This document shows, in pieces, positions 50,714 to 58,806 of a DNA stretch of 64,000 bases (positions within the stretch are counted from its first letter, which is position 1; each line of letters opens with the position of its first letter). The DNA lies in NCBI GenBank assembly GCA_035649495.1, contig DASRJL010000147.1, positions 1 to 64,000 of the forward strand, written 5' to 3'. The DNA is from SG8-41 sp035649495. Its GTDB lineage: Bacteria; Pseudomonadota; Gammaproteobacteria; Burkholderiales; SG8-41. The notes below the pieces were generated by a model. That model was not told where the DNA came from. It made no database searches and saw only the letters and a list, made by a program, of their open reading frames with translations. The translations under genes and the position numbers were made by a program.

Positions 50714-51178
50714 ATGAATAAGCCTCTGACCTCTGCTGAAGCCGTTGCGCAGCAGGATATGAAGCTGCTGAAATCGTTCCGCAGCACGACACCCTTTGCT
50801 CCCGGACGGCGGCCGTTCTTCAAGTACCGCGACCTGGGGCTCGAGGCCGCCACCGGCGGACGCATGCGCGCGTACCAGAACAACTCCATCGCCGGCATGA
50901 CGGAGCCGACCGGCTGGCACTACCACACCTGCGAAATGCAGTTCGTCTACGTGCTGAAAGGGAAGCTCGTCATCGAGTTCGAGGACGGCACCGTGGGGAC
51001 CTTCACCGCCGGCGATTCGTTCTTCATTCCCGGCGGCGTGCGCCACAACGAGATCTATGTCTCGGAGGACAAGGAAGCGCTCGAAGTCTCGGTGCCCGGC
51101 AAGATCGGGACGGTGAACTGCGAGCGGCCGGCAGATCTGCCGGAGAAATTGCGCGAAGTGAGCAACGAGCGGCCGTAA
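50714..51178 (+). CDS. cupin domain protein
   Basis: A 154-residue cupin; AAGGAGAAATGCC precedes ATG 50714. GWHYHTCEMQFVYVLKGKLV is motif 1 with its two His; FTAGDSFFIPGGVRHNEIYV is motif 2. It lies 139 bases after the second luciferase-like gene. Its stop codon merges with the first of two tandem hairpins that separate it from the converging amidohydrolase gene. Confidence 0.87.
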   Translation: MNKPLTSAEAVAQQDMKLLKSFRSTTPFAPGRRPFFKYRDLGLEAATGGRMRAYQNNSIAGMTEPTGWHYHTCEMQFVYVLKGKLVIEFEDGTVGTFTAGDSFFIPGGVRHNEIYVSEDKEALEVSVPGKIGTVNCERPADLPEKLREVSNERP

Positions 51179-51333
51179 AAACCGGAGACGACCCCAGGCT
51201 CGCGGTCAGGGGATGGCTTCGGCTGTCCCCGGTTTTTACGAAGCTGCCCTGCCTTGCTTCGTTCGTTGGTTTTAAAAACCGGGGACGACCCCCGGCTCGT
51301 GGCCAGAGGATCACCTGGCTGTCCCCGGTTTTT
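51177..51333. terminator. two tandem copies of a strong hairpin between convergent genes
   Basis: Unit 1 is 51177-51237 and unit 2 is 51274-51333. Unit 2 has an exact 13-base stem, AAAAACCGGGGAC with GTCCCCGGTTTTT; unit 1 has the same with one mismatch. The loops are also similar (GACCCC...GGCTCG...). Each hairpin has A/T runs on both sides and can terminate from both directions. Confidence 0.85.
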
Positions 51334-51337
51334 ACGT

Positions 51338-52471
51338 TCAGTGCAGGTTGTATAGTCTCGCGGCGTTGCCGACGAGGACCTGCTTGCGCTCGGCGTCGGG
51401 CACGCCGTCGAAAGCGCGCGCGATCGCGCGGCGGCTTTCCGGCCAGGTGGACGTGCTCTGCGGAAAGTTCGTGCTCCAGAGAAGCTTGTCGACTCCGATG
51501 TGTTGACGGGTCTTCAGCCCCGTCGTATCGAACCATCCGGTGATGTGGCAACTGCGCTTGAAAAGCTGCGACGGCAACAGGTCGTAGCCCTCGGTGTGCA
51601 GGCGCTGGCGCTCGAATTGATGGTCGGCCAGTTCCAGCTCGTAGGCGCCCCAGGCGAGCGACGTCTCGGCGAATATCACCTTTAGTTTCGGAAAGCGCTC
51701 CAGGATGCGCGCATACAGAAAGTTCGCCATCACCAGCACCGCGCTCGCCGGGCGCGTGATCGCTTCCATCGTCGAGGTGATTTCCGGCGAGAACCCGGCA
51801 TAGGGCGGGAACTCGATCTCGCGCGTCACGCCCGAGTGGAAGCACACGGGCACGTTGAGCTCCTGGCACGTCGCCCACAGCGGATCGTAAACGGGCTCGT
51901 TGATGTGCGGCACGTCGCGCAGCATCATCGGCACCGAGGGCATGACCACGCCACGGTGTCCCTTGCCCACCGCGCGCCTGATCTCGGCCGCCATGGCGTC
52001 GATCGGCGCCAGCGGGACGATGCACTGCGGGATGAAGCGCTTGCTGACCGAGGCCCATTCCTCGATCAGAAAATCGTTGTACGCCTGCACGCAAGCCAAC
52101 TCGAGCTCCGGATCCGTGAGCCGGCCGAAGGTCTCGCCCGCCCGTCCCGCGATGGACGGATACAGGACGGAATAATCCACGCCATCCACATCCATCGCCG
52201 CCAGGCGCTCGCGGGGCGTATAGGCGACGCTGGGCACTTCCTCCCAGCGCTGCGGCTCCCGGGCGCGGTCGGCCATGGCCGCGCCAGCGATTGCCACGCT
52301 CGCCAGATCGATCTTCTTCCCGTCAACCACCCAGCGCTCGGTGCCATCGGGCTGACGCTCGATGTGCGGGATGCGCTCGCCCCACTTCGCCTTCGACATG
52401 CGCTTCGTCCAGACCTCCGGGTGCTCCTGGACGTGATCGTCGGCGCTGATGAATCCGTATTTGAGTTCCAT
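51338..52471 (-). CDS. amidohydrolase family 2 protein (ACMSD-like TIM barrel), altered metal site
   Basis: A 377-residue TIM-barrel protein. The N-terminal SADDHVQEHPEVW holds the first ligand region. CFHSGVTREI gives a mid-barrel His. The late block, normally a GTDxPH type sequence, reads LLWSTNFPQSTSTW, so the conserved Asp is Asn and the following His is Gln. The tandem paralog at 52588 keeps both residues. Activity may be lost or metal-independent. The C-terminus GVPDAERKQVLVGNAARLYN is typical of the family. Confidence 0.87.
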   Translation of the reverse strand: MELKYGFISADDHVQEHPEVWTKRMSKAKWGERIPHIERQPDGTERWVVDGKKIDLASVAIAGAAMADRAREPQRWEEVPSVAYTPRERLAAMDVDGVDYSVLYPSIAGRAGETFGRLTDPELELACVQAYNDFLIEEWASVSKRFIPQCIVPLAPIDAMAAEIRRAVGKGHRGVVMPSVPMMLRDVPHINEPVYDPLWATCQELNVPVCFHSGVTREIEFPPYAGFSPEITSTMEAITRPASAVLVMANFLYARILERFPKLKVIFAETSLAWGAYELELADHQFERQRLHTEGYDLLPSQLFKRSCHITGWFDTTGLKTRQHIGVDKLLWSTNFPQSTSTWPESRRAIARAFDGVPDAERKQVLVGNAARLYNLH

Positions 52472-52511
52472 GTGTTTGTGCCAGGCCTTGATGGAAGAGA
52501 GCGACAGAACT

Positions 52512-52529
52512 CACAGAGAACACAGAGAA
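52512..52529. repeat. 9-base direct repeat
   Basis: CACAGAGAA occurs twice in tandem. About 25 bases on, TCCTCTGTGGTCTGCGTG repeats the theme in inverted form, so the gap between the two amidohydrolase genes can fold into a hairpin. Confidence 0.55.
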
Positions 52530-52587
52530 AGGCGCCGCGCGCGCGCTTCCTCTGTGGTCTGCGTGTCCTATCGGGTTTCGACGGGTA

Positions 52588-53754
52588 TCAGTTGAGCCCG
52601 TAGGTGCGCACCGCGTTGCCGTAGCACAGCTGCTTGCGCTCGGCATCGGGCACGCCCTTCAGGCAACGCTCGACGAAATCCTTGGACTCGGGAAAGGTCG
52701 ACGTGGAATGCGGGAAGTCCGATTCCCACATGATGTTGTCCAGGCCGATCTCGTGGCGCAGCTCGATGCCCGCGCGCTCGAACCAGAAATTCATGCTCAT
52801 CTGGCGCTTGAAGAGCTCGGAGGGCCGCGTCTTGAGACCCTGCGTCCACAAGTGGCGGCGTTCCCATTCGTGATCGCAGACCTCCAGCATGTAGGGTACC
52901 CAGCCGATGCCCGTCTCCGCGCACACCCAGCGCGATTTCGGGAACCGGTCGAGCACGCCGGAGAAGATGAGGTTCGGCACGAACTGCGCCTGGACCGAGA
53001 ACCCGCCGGCCGGCCCCATCGCCTGTCCCTGGTTGGGGGTGTAGCCCTTCCAGCGCGGAACCCTGATGGCTATGCCCGCGCCCGCGTGCCAATGGATGGG
53101 CACGCTGAGATCCTGGCAGGTCGCCCACAGCGGATCCCACCACGGATCGTTGAAGTGCTTGAGGCCCTTCTTCACCATGCTTGGCTCCGCCAGCATGACG
53201 ATGCCGCGATGGCCTTTCTTGACGGCGCGTCGCACTTCCTCCGTCATGGACTCGATCGTGCCCAGGTACGGAATGAGTGCGAGCGGGATATAGCGATCGC
53301 TGTGCTGGCGCCACTCGGCCAGCGCGTCGTTGTAGGCCTGCACGCAGGCGAGTTCGAACTCGGCGTCGCCCTGGAAGAACGTAGCGCTCTGCACCGGGTC
53401 GTTGGGGAACAGCACTTCGCCGTCGACGCCGTCGTTGTCGAGGCCCTTCAGGCGCTCGGCCGGGTCGTAGACGATCGACGGCACTTCGTCCCAGCGCTGC
53501 GGAAAGGTCTTGCGCAGGGGATCGCCCATCACGGTGGGACAGTTCACGGTGCCGCGTTCTCCCACCACCTTGCCGTTCACGAACCAGCGCTCGACCGGCT
53601 TGTCGGCGGCGCGGATCATGTGCTCCTTGTCGGTCGTCTCGCGGAGCTGGGGAATCTTGTCGCCCCACTTCGCCTTCGACATGCGGCTCGTCCACGTGTC
53701 CTTGTCCAACTGCGCGTGCGAATCGCAACTGATGAGCCCGTACTGGATCTTCAT
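52588..53754 (-). CDS. amidohydrolase family 2 protein (ACMSD-like TIM barrel)
   Basis: A 388-residue protein with AAGGAGGTCCAGATC before ATG. YGLISCDSHAQLDKDTW gives the N-terminal DxH ligands. IHWHAGAGIAIRVP gives the central His and NIMWESDFPHSTSTFPESK the conserved Asp and His. The enzyme is expected to decarboxylate or hydrolyse a carboxylated intermediate with a divalent metal. It is the upstream member of two tandem paralogs. A Bug gene follows in the same direction further upstream (53932-54912). Confidence 0.9.
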   Translation of the reverse strand: MKIQYGLISCDSHAQLDKDTWTSRMSKAKWGDKIPQLRETTDKEHMIRAADKPVERWFVNGKVVGERGTVNCPTVMGDPLRKTFPQRWDEVPSIVYDPAERLKGLDNDGVDGEVLFPNDPVQSATFFQGDAEFELACVQAYNDALAEWRQHSDRYIPLALIPYLGTIESMTEEVRRAVKKGHRGIVMLAEPSMVKKGLKHFNDPWWDPLWATCQDLSVPIHWHAGAGIAIRVPRWKGYTPNQGQAMGPAGGFSVQAQFVPNLIFSGVLDRFPKSRWVCAETGIGWVPYMLEVCDHEWERRHLWTQGLKTRPSELFKRQMSMNFWFERAGIELRHEIGLDNIMWESDFPHSTSTFPESKDFVERCLKGVPDAERKQLCYGNAVRTYGLN

Positions 53755-53901
53755 GATCTGGACCTCCTTACCATTGAGTTGAGCAAGTATAAGCCTGCGC
53801 CGGCCACCGGCAAAACGGAATTCCCTATGTCAGGCGGCCCGCTGGAGACGTTACCTGGCAGTCCACATTACGTGCAAAAGGACCCGGTCAGTTGGGCGGT
53901 C

Positions 53902-53929
53902 CCGGTCACCGGTCACTGGTCACTGGTCA
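53902..53929. repeat. 7-base repeat array
   Basis: Units CCGGTCA, CCGGTCA, CTGGTCA, CTGGTCA end two bases before the Bug gene stop. It is the inverse orientation of the arrays at 40988 and 43124. Confidence 0.8.
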
Positions 53930-53931
53930 CT

Positions 53932-54912
53932 TTACTTGGCCATTCCCAGCTCGGTGAGTATCTGCTTCAGCTCCACGTGCTCCGCATCCAGCTTGCGCCG
54001 GGTATCCGCGGGGCCGGAGTAGATGTTTTCCCAGAAATTCTCCTGCAGATCCGCTTTCCAGTCCTCGGTCTGGGCCAGCTTGCGAAACACGCCGTCCCAG
54101 TACGCGACCTGCGCGGGCGTGATGCCTTTCGCGGCCATGATGCCGCGCCAGCCGACCACGGTCACGTCGACGCCGACCTCCTTCCAGGTGGGCACCTCGG
54201 CGAACGGGGCTCCCATGCGGCGCGGACCCGTGATGACCAGGGTGCGCATCTTCCCCTGCCGCAGGTGATCGACCATGTTGGAGAGGCCGGTGTTGATGGC
54301 GCCGACGTGCCCGCCCAGCAGCGCCATGCTGGTCTGGCCGCCGCCGGCGAAGCTCGCGATCTTCACGCGCTTGAAGTCGACGCCGCCCCGCTTGAGCGCC
54401 GCTATCAGCGAGGTGTAGTTGCTGCCGCCGACGCCGGAGACGCCGAACGAGACCGCGTCCGGGCTCTTCACCAGCCGGTCCAGCATGTCGCGCGCGGACT
54501 GTATCGCGGAGCCCGCGGGCACGTTGACGCCGTAGTTATCGGCAAGGAGCATCGCCAGCGGCGTGAAGTCGGTGTAGTTGTAGGCGGTAAGGCCGGTGAG
54601 ATGGTTGCTGATTGCCGCGCTGGTCGACAGCAGCAGGACGTGGGGATCGCCCGGCAGGGAGTGGAGCTGGTTCAACGCGATCGTGCCGTTGCCGCCGGGC
54701 CGGTTGACGACGTTTACCGGCACTTCCACGAGCTTGTATTTCTGGAACAGGCGCTGGATATCGCGAGCGGTGCGGTCGCTGGTTCCGCCGGGCGCGTTGG
54801 GCGCGATCAGCGTGAGGGCCCGGTTGGGCTTCCAGCTCTCCTGCGCGAGCGCCGGAGCAGCCGCTATCCCGGCGGCGCAAAGTACCGGTAACAGGGTCTT
54901 CAGCAGCGTCAC
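53932..54912 (-). CDS. Bug/TctC family TTT substrate-binding protein
   Basis: Periplasmic receptor of 326 residues. The signal MTLLKTLLPVLCAAGIAAAP ends at ALAQE. The mature start (SWKPNRALTLIAPNAPGGTSD) departs from the YPxRPI pattern, and VPYKG is absent (FKRVKIASFAGGGQTS instead). NRPGGNGTIA is retained. It therefore belongs to a divergent branch of the family with a changed pocket. It is upstream of two amidohydrolase genes on the same strand and may bind their substrate. Confidence 0.88.
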   Translation of the reverse strand: MTLLKTLLPVLCAAGIAAAPALAQESWKPNRALTLIAPNAPGGTSDRTARDIQRLFQKYKLVEVPVNVVNRPGGNGTIALNQLHSLPGDPHVLLLSTSAAISNHLTGLTAYNYTDFTPLAMLLADNYGVNVPAGSAIQSARDMLDRLVKSPDAVSFGVSGVGGSNYTSLIAALKRGGVDFKRVKIASFAGGGQTSMALLGGHVGAINTGLSNMVDHLRQGKMRTLVITGPRRMGAPFAEVPTWKEVGVDVTVVGWRGIMAAKGITPAQVAYWDGVFRKLAQTEDWKADLQENFWENIYSGPADTRRKLDAEHVELKQILTELGMAK

Positions 54913-54926
54913 ATCAGCGTGCGGTG

Positions 54927-54990
54927 CGCGTCACCGGGGGTCACATCCCCACGAAGAAACCGTGGGGCCCCTGTTCCGCCCCTCGACGCG
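54927..54990 (-). repeat. REP-like palindromic element, copy 2 of 3
   Basis: On the minus strand it starts CGCGTCGAGGGGCGGAACAG and ends CCCCCGGTGACGCG, nearly identical to 46216-46273 apart from a longer loop with GGTTTCTTCG. It fills the gap between the GNAT stop (54991) and the Bug start (54912). Confidence 0.82.
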
Positions 54991-55488
54991 TTACTTATCA
55001 CGCTTTTCAACTTGCGGGCTCGGAATGACACGACGGATGTCGCGAGTCATCTTCACCGCGGTCTCGATGCCGCGGTAGTAGCCGGGGATGTACGAGCTTT
55101 CCTTGTAGCCCAGCACGCGGTAGAAAGTGCGGGCGGCGAAATTGTTGACGCGCAGCTCCAGGGTGATCGTGGTGATCCCCGCGACGAGGGCCGATTCCTC
55201 GAGCCACGCGATCATGTGCCTGCCGATGCCGCAGCGCTGGTGGGAGGGCTTGACCGCGAACAGGCTCAAGTGGGCCGAGGTATCGCCGAATTCCATGATC
55301 GCGAATCCCACGAGGTGCTGCTTTACGTCCGCGACCAGCACGCCGGTCTCGCGCGCCTTGATCGCCTTCGCGACGCGATCGGGCGGCCATGACCAGCCGC
55401 GCAGCCCGACCTCGATCAGGTAGCGCGACATGACAGCGATCTCGTAGGCGTCAGCCGGAACGCCTAGTCTGTAGGTGGGGCTGGGCAT
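54991..55488 (-). CDS. GNAT family N-acetyltransferase
   Basis: A 165-residue acetyltransferase. ATG 55488 is preceded by GGGAGG ten bases upstream; TTG 55512 is possible. FAVKPSHQRCGIGRHMIAWL is the acetyl-CoA-binding motif A (QRCGIG). LELRVNNFAARTFYRVLGYK is the C-terminal motif B. The acceptor is unknown. The next gene upstream is msrB on the same strand, with 56 bases between. Confidence 0.9.
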   Translation of the reverse strand: MPSPTYRLGVPADAYEIAVMSRYLIEVGLRGWSWPPDRVAKAIKARETGVLVADVKQHLVGFAIMEFGDTSAHLSLFAVKPSHQRCGIGRHMIAWLEESALVAGITTITLELRVNNFAARTFYRVLGYKESSYIPGYYRGIETAVKMTRDIRRVIPSPQVEKRDK

Positions 55489-55544
55489 GCGTTTCGAACC
55501 TCCCAGCCTCAATAATGCCTGACGTGCTGCTGTCCGGGAAGGGC

Positions 55545-56114
55545 TCAGGCCTTACCGGCCTTCGGTATGAACCTGAGAGCCACGCCATTGTTACAGTAGC
55601 GCTTGCCGGTGGGCGGCGGGCCGTCGTCGAACAGGTGCCCGTGATGGCCGCCGCAGCGAATGCAGTGGTACTCGGTGCGCGGGTAGATCAGCTTGTGATC
55701 GGTGGTGGTCCCGAAAACGCCGGGAATCGTGGTGAAGAAGCTCGGCCAGCCGGTGCCGCTGTCGAATTTCATGGCCGAGGTGAAGAGCGGCAGATCGCAC
55801 CCGGCACAGGCGAACACGCCTTCGCGTTTCTCCCGGTCCAGCGGGCTCGTTCCCGCCCGCTCCGTGCCTTCCTCGCGCAGCACGCTGTACGCGGGCGCCG
55901 GCAACCGCTTGCGCCACTCTTCCTTCGAGAGCTTCAGCGGCTCGGTCGACAGGGGCGGCTTGACGCCCTCCGCCAGGAGCAGCTTCCAGTTCTTCTGCAG
56001 TTCCTCGATGCCCTTCATGTCCTTGACCGTCGATTGGGCCGCCGTGCCACGCCCGGTGAAGATATTCCACAACGCCGCGGCCAGCGCGCCCTGCAGCAAT
56101 CCTCGTCTTCCCAT
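55545..56114 (-). CDS. msrB: exported peptide-methionine (R)-S-oxide reductase MsrB
   Basis: A 189-residue enzyme that repairs R-methionine sulfoxide in proteins. GGAGAG precedes the ATG. MGRRGLLQGALAAAL is a likely twin-arginine or Sec signal, so the enzyme acts in the periplasm. Zinc ligands are the two CxxC pairs in VFACAGCDLPLF and YHCIRCGGHHGHLF. The catalytic Cys is in KRYCNNGVALRF (usually RYCINSLAL). SGTGWPSFF is the substrate-binding Trp block. A separate N-terminal helical stretch of about 60 residues precedes the domain. Confidence 0.93.
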   Translation of the reverse strand: MGRRGLLQGALAAALWNIFTGRGTAAQSTVKDMKGIEELQKNWKLLLAEGVKPPLSTEPLKLSKEEWRKRLPAPAYSVLREEGTERAGTSPLDREKREGVFACAGCDLPLFTSAMKFDSGTGWPSFFTTIPGVFGTTTDHKLIYPRTEYHCIRCGGHHGHLFDDGPPPTGKRYCNNGVALRFIPKAGKA

Positions 56115-56473
56115 GCGCTCTCCTCGATTTTCGGTGAATGATAGCGCACTTACGGATCAGCGCCGTCGTTGGATGCGGCGCCTTGCCGGGAGAAAGCGCG
56201 GAAAATTGGTGCGGCGCGGCAGCCGTTTATTTTTTCCGTTCTGTAACCGATTGCACATCGTACGGTCGCATGATCGCAGTATGCTCACCGTCACCGAAAA
56301 TTCATCGGCACTTTTTTCCGGACTGTGGTGTCAGACAAATCTGGCAGCGTAAAGCGAGAGAAGCGAAGTACGATGCACAAGACGCTGCGGAGTTGTGGCA
56401 TTTCCGCAACGCAAGTTGTCAATAGACCAAGTCGTTCGTCACCAAAGCACGCTACCTTCAGGAGGACCACGAC
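56115..56473. other. divergent intergenic region, lower GC
   Basis: About 360 bases between the msrB and the next start. It includes T-rich runs near 56230 and 56318 and is clearly less GC-rich than the rest. Both promoters should be here, but I see no convincing sigma-70 pair. No gene or RNA is recognised. Confidence 0.4.
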
Positions 56474-56848
56474 ATGTTCGTATTAGCGGCTCGACTTCAG
56501 GCAGCGCACCGCAACCAGGACGAGAAAGGGCGCACCGATGGGTTCGTGCTTCCCGCCACGACCAGCGTCCGCTCTCTTGCCCGCTTCTATGGATTCACAA
56601 GCCCGCTCGTGGACAAGGACCTGTCGATTGGCGACTACGTGGCAAGCACGTGCGGCGGGCTGCCGCGGGTCGGCCAGCGAACGGGGTGGGGACGCGCCGA
56701 GCTGGTGATAACGGAAGTCAACGGGCGCTCCGTCAGCAAGGTCCGCCTCAGCTTATTGCCGCTCCGGGACCGCCGCCTGTCGTTCACCGAGATACCCCCC
56801 CGCAATCCCAAGCGCCGGGTGCAGGATCGGGGCGCGTCGGAGCGTTGA
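56474..56848 (+). CDS. hypothetical protein
   Basis: A 124-residue protein that I do not recognise. A strong AGGAGG precedes the ATG at good distance, which supports translation. The protein is basic at both ends (RRVQDRGASER at the C-terminus), with a beta-rich middle (AELVITEVNGRSVSKVRLSL). No signal peptide, membrane helix or catalytic motif is evident. It stands alone between the msrB promoter region and the thiolase relic, so its context gives no hint. Confidence 0.6.
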   Translation: MFVLAARLQAAHRNQDEKGRTDGFVLPATTSVRSLARFYGFTSPLVDKDLSIGDYVASTCGGLPRVGQRTGWGRAELVITEVNGRSVSKVRLSLLPLRDRRLSFTEIPPRNPKRRVQDRGASER

Positions 56849-56892
56849 GCTAGCAAGTCCCTACCCCTTGGACGGGGGAGGTTGTTTCTTGG

Positions 56893-56958
56893 CTACAGTG
56901 TTGCTTCGCTGCCCAGTATTACAGTGCACTCGCTGGACAGCACACCACCATTCCCGTG
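56893..56958 (-). pseudogene. relic C-terminus of a second thiolase gene
   Basis: Reads HGNGGVLSSECTVILGSE-ATL then stop, 20 of 21 residues identical to the end of the intact thiolase at 57164-57229. The DNA is only about 76% identical (50 of 66 bases), so most changes are silent. No upstream thiolase sequence remains: REP copy 3 begins exactly where the match ends. Confidence 0.8.
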
Positions 56959-57012
56959 GACGCCGGAGCCGCGGAGCAGGGGCCCCGGTTTCCGGGGATG
57001 CGCCCCGGCCTC
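56958..57012 (+). repeat. REP-like palindromic element, copy 3 of 3
   Basis: The core GAGCAGGGGCCCCGGTTTCC then GGGGATGCG is shared exactly with 46216-46273; the outer arms have diverged. It abuts the thiolase relic. The 150 bases to the intact thiolase stop show nothing recognisable. Confidence 0.75.
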
Positions 57013-57163
57013 GGTCTCCGGAACGGTGGTGCGGGACGGGGCGCAAAGCCGCTGCGCCGCGTACACTTCCACTTGCCGGGGCCGCTCGCTGCTCCCGCAC
57101 CCTGCTCGCGCACACCGAGTCGCAGCGGCACCGCGTAGGCGGCCGACCGCACGGGCCCAATGG

Positions 57164-58315
57164 CTATAGCGTGGATTCACTACCGAGTATGACAGTGCAT
57201 TCGCTCGACAATACCCCTCCGTTACCGTGCGCGAGGGACACGTTGCAGTCCTTGACCTGACGCTGTCCGCAGTCGCCGCGCACCTGCCGCACCGCCTCGA
57301 TCAGAACCAGCAGCCCGTACATGCCCGGGTGGCAATAGGAAAGGCCGCCGCCGCTCGTGTTTACCGCGAGCTTGCCGCCGGGCGCGATGGCGCCGTTCGC
57401 AACGAAGCGCCCCCCCTCGCCCTTGGGGCAGAACCCCAGGTCCTCGAGGAACAGGATGGGCGTGATCGTGAACGCATCGTAGAGCGAGAGCATCCTCACG
57501 TCCGAGGGCTTCAAGCCGGCCATCTTGAACGCCTGCCGCCCTGACTCGGCTGCCGCAGTCACTGTCAGGTCGGGCATGTTGGAAATCGTGGCGTGGCCGA
57601 TGGATTCTCCGACCCCCAGCACGTAAGCCGCTTTCTTCTTCAACGACTTCGCGCGCGCGGCGGAGGTGATGATGATCGCGCCCCCGCCGTCGGTCACCAG
57701 GCAGCAGTCGCGGACCGTGAACGGGTAGCTCACCATGCGCGCATTCAGGACCTGCTCGATCGTGAGCGGCTCCTTCTCCCACGCCACGGGGTTCATCAAT
57801 GCCCATTTGCGCGCTGCGACGGCCACTTCCGCGAGATGCTCCCGCGTCGTGCCGAACTCGTGCATGTGCCGCGAAGCCGCCAGCGCGTAGGCGCTCGACG
57901 GGAGAAAGGGGCGGTACGGGGACTCGTAATAGAGGAATTCGCGGGAGCTGGCCGCGGCGCGCGTAACCGAGCGCTGCGTGCTGCCGTAGGCGATCACCGC
58001 CACTTCCGCGTCGCCGTTCTCGATGGCGGTCTGCGCGTGCGCGAGGTGCGCCATGAAGGAAGACCCGCCGACGATCGTGCTGTCGTAGTAGCGCGGCTTG
58101 ATGCGCAGGTACTCGCACAACTGCAGCACACCCATGCGTGACTGGGAATGCGACGCGAAAACGGCGTCGATATCGGAGAGCTTCAGCCCGCAGTCCTCCA
58201 GCGCCCGCAAGGTCGCCTGCGCCATCAGGTCGGTCGGGCTCATTTCGGGCGCGACCAGCCCGAGATCGGATTCGGCGGCGCCCACCACCGCCACGCTGCC
58301 TCTCTTGCGGCTCAT
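57164..58315 (-). CDS. thiolase-like protein (SCP2/Ltp2 type) without the nucleophilic Cys
   Basis: A 383-residue thiolase-superfamily enzyme. The usual active Cys position is Ser in STIVGGSSFMAHLAH. The other thiolase motifs are kept: NTSGGGLSYCHPGMYG and HGNGGVLSSECTVILG. This pattern, with a DUF35 partner, matches steroid side-chain retro-aldolases of the Ltp2 type rather than true thiolases. Its ATG overlaps the DUF35 stop by four bases (58315-58312), so the two are translationally coupled and probably form a complex. Confidence 0.9.
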   Translation of the reverse strand: MSRKRGSVAVVGAAESDLGLVAPEMSPTDLMAQATLRALEDCGLKLSDIDAVFASHSQSRMGVLQLCEYLRIKPRYYDSTIVGGSSFMAHLAHAQTAIENGDAEVAVIAYGSTQRSVTRAAASSREFLYYESPYRPFLPSSAYALAASRHMHEFGTTREHLAEVAVAARKWALMNPVAWEKEPLTIEQVLNARMVSYPFTVRDCCLVTDGGGAIIITSAARAKSLKKKAAYVLGVGESIGHATISNMPDLTVTAAAESGRQAFKMAGLKPSDVRMLSLYDAFTITPILFLEDLGFCPKGEGGRFVANGAIAPGGKLAVNTSGGGLSYCHPGMYGLLVLIEAVRQVRGDCGQRQVKDCNVSLAHGNGGVLSSECTVILGSESTL

Positions 58316-58698
58316 CGGGATCCCTCCACGGCGGTGAATACGGGGTAGGGCGGCTGCTTCTCGTCACCCGCGGTCATGCGCACCTTGACCCGCATGCCGA
58401 TCTTTACCTGCATCGGGTCGATGTCCTCGACACGGCTCATCATGCGGAAGCCTTCGTCGAGATCGACCAGCGCGACGTTCCAGGGCTTCTGGTCCTTCGC
58501 ACCGTGCACGACCGTCGTGGCGTGCACCGTACCCAGGCCCTTCGATACCCGCCATTCGAGCTTCCCGCCCGTCACGGGCGCGGCGGCGCGCGGAAAGAAT
58601 ACCGGCTTGCCGTCCTCGGTCACCTGGTAGGCCAGCTCCCCCTTCTTGCAGTGCTCTATGTATACGCCCAGAGGCGATTTTGCGAACTCGTTAGGCAT
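58312..58698 (-). CDS. DUF35 / OB-fold acyl-CoA-associated protein without zinc-ribbon Cys
   Basis: A 128-residue protein; GGGAG precedes ATG. VYIEHCKKGELAYQVTEDGK starts the rubredoxin-like part. The segment that normally reads CPRC is FFPRAAAPVTGG, so the zinc ribbon is lost. GTVHATTVVHGAKDQKPWNV and IGMRVKVRM form the OB-fold that contacts acyl-CoA in ChsH2-like proteins. It should be the obligate partner of the thiolase-like protein. Confidence 0.88.
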   Translation of the reverse strand: MPNEFAKSPLGVYIEHCKKGELAYQVTEDGKPVFFPRAAAPVTGGKLEWRVSKGLGTVHATTVVHGAKDQKPWNVALVDLDEGFRMMSRVEDIDPMQVKIGMRVKVRMTAGDEKQPPYPVFTAVEGSR

Positions 58699-58718
58699 GA
58701 ATTACTCCCTTTCAAAGA

Positions 58719-58806
58719 AGTGACACGTGACACGTGACTCGTGACCGGCAAGCGAGATCGAGGGGTGCAGTTACGAGTCACGGGTCACCGGTCACGGGTC
58801 ACTCCA
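58719..58806. repeat. opposed 7-base arrays forming a hairpin
   Basis: Left arm: AGTGACA, CGTGACA, CGTGACT, CGTGACC. Right arm: TTACGAG, TCACGGG, TCACCGG, TCACGGG, TCACTCC. The arms are largely reverse complements across a ~25-base loop. It separates the Bug gene (stop 58807) from the DUF35 start. Confidence 0.8.
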
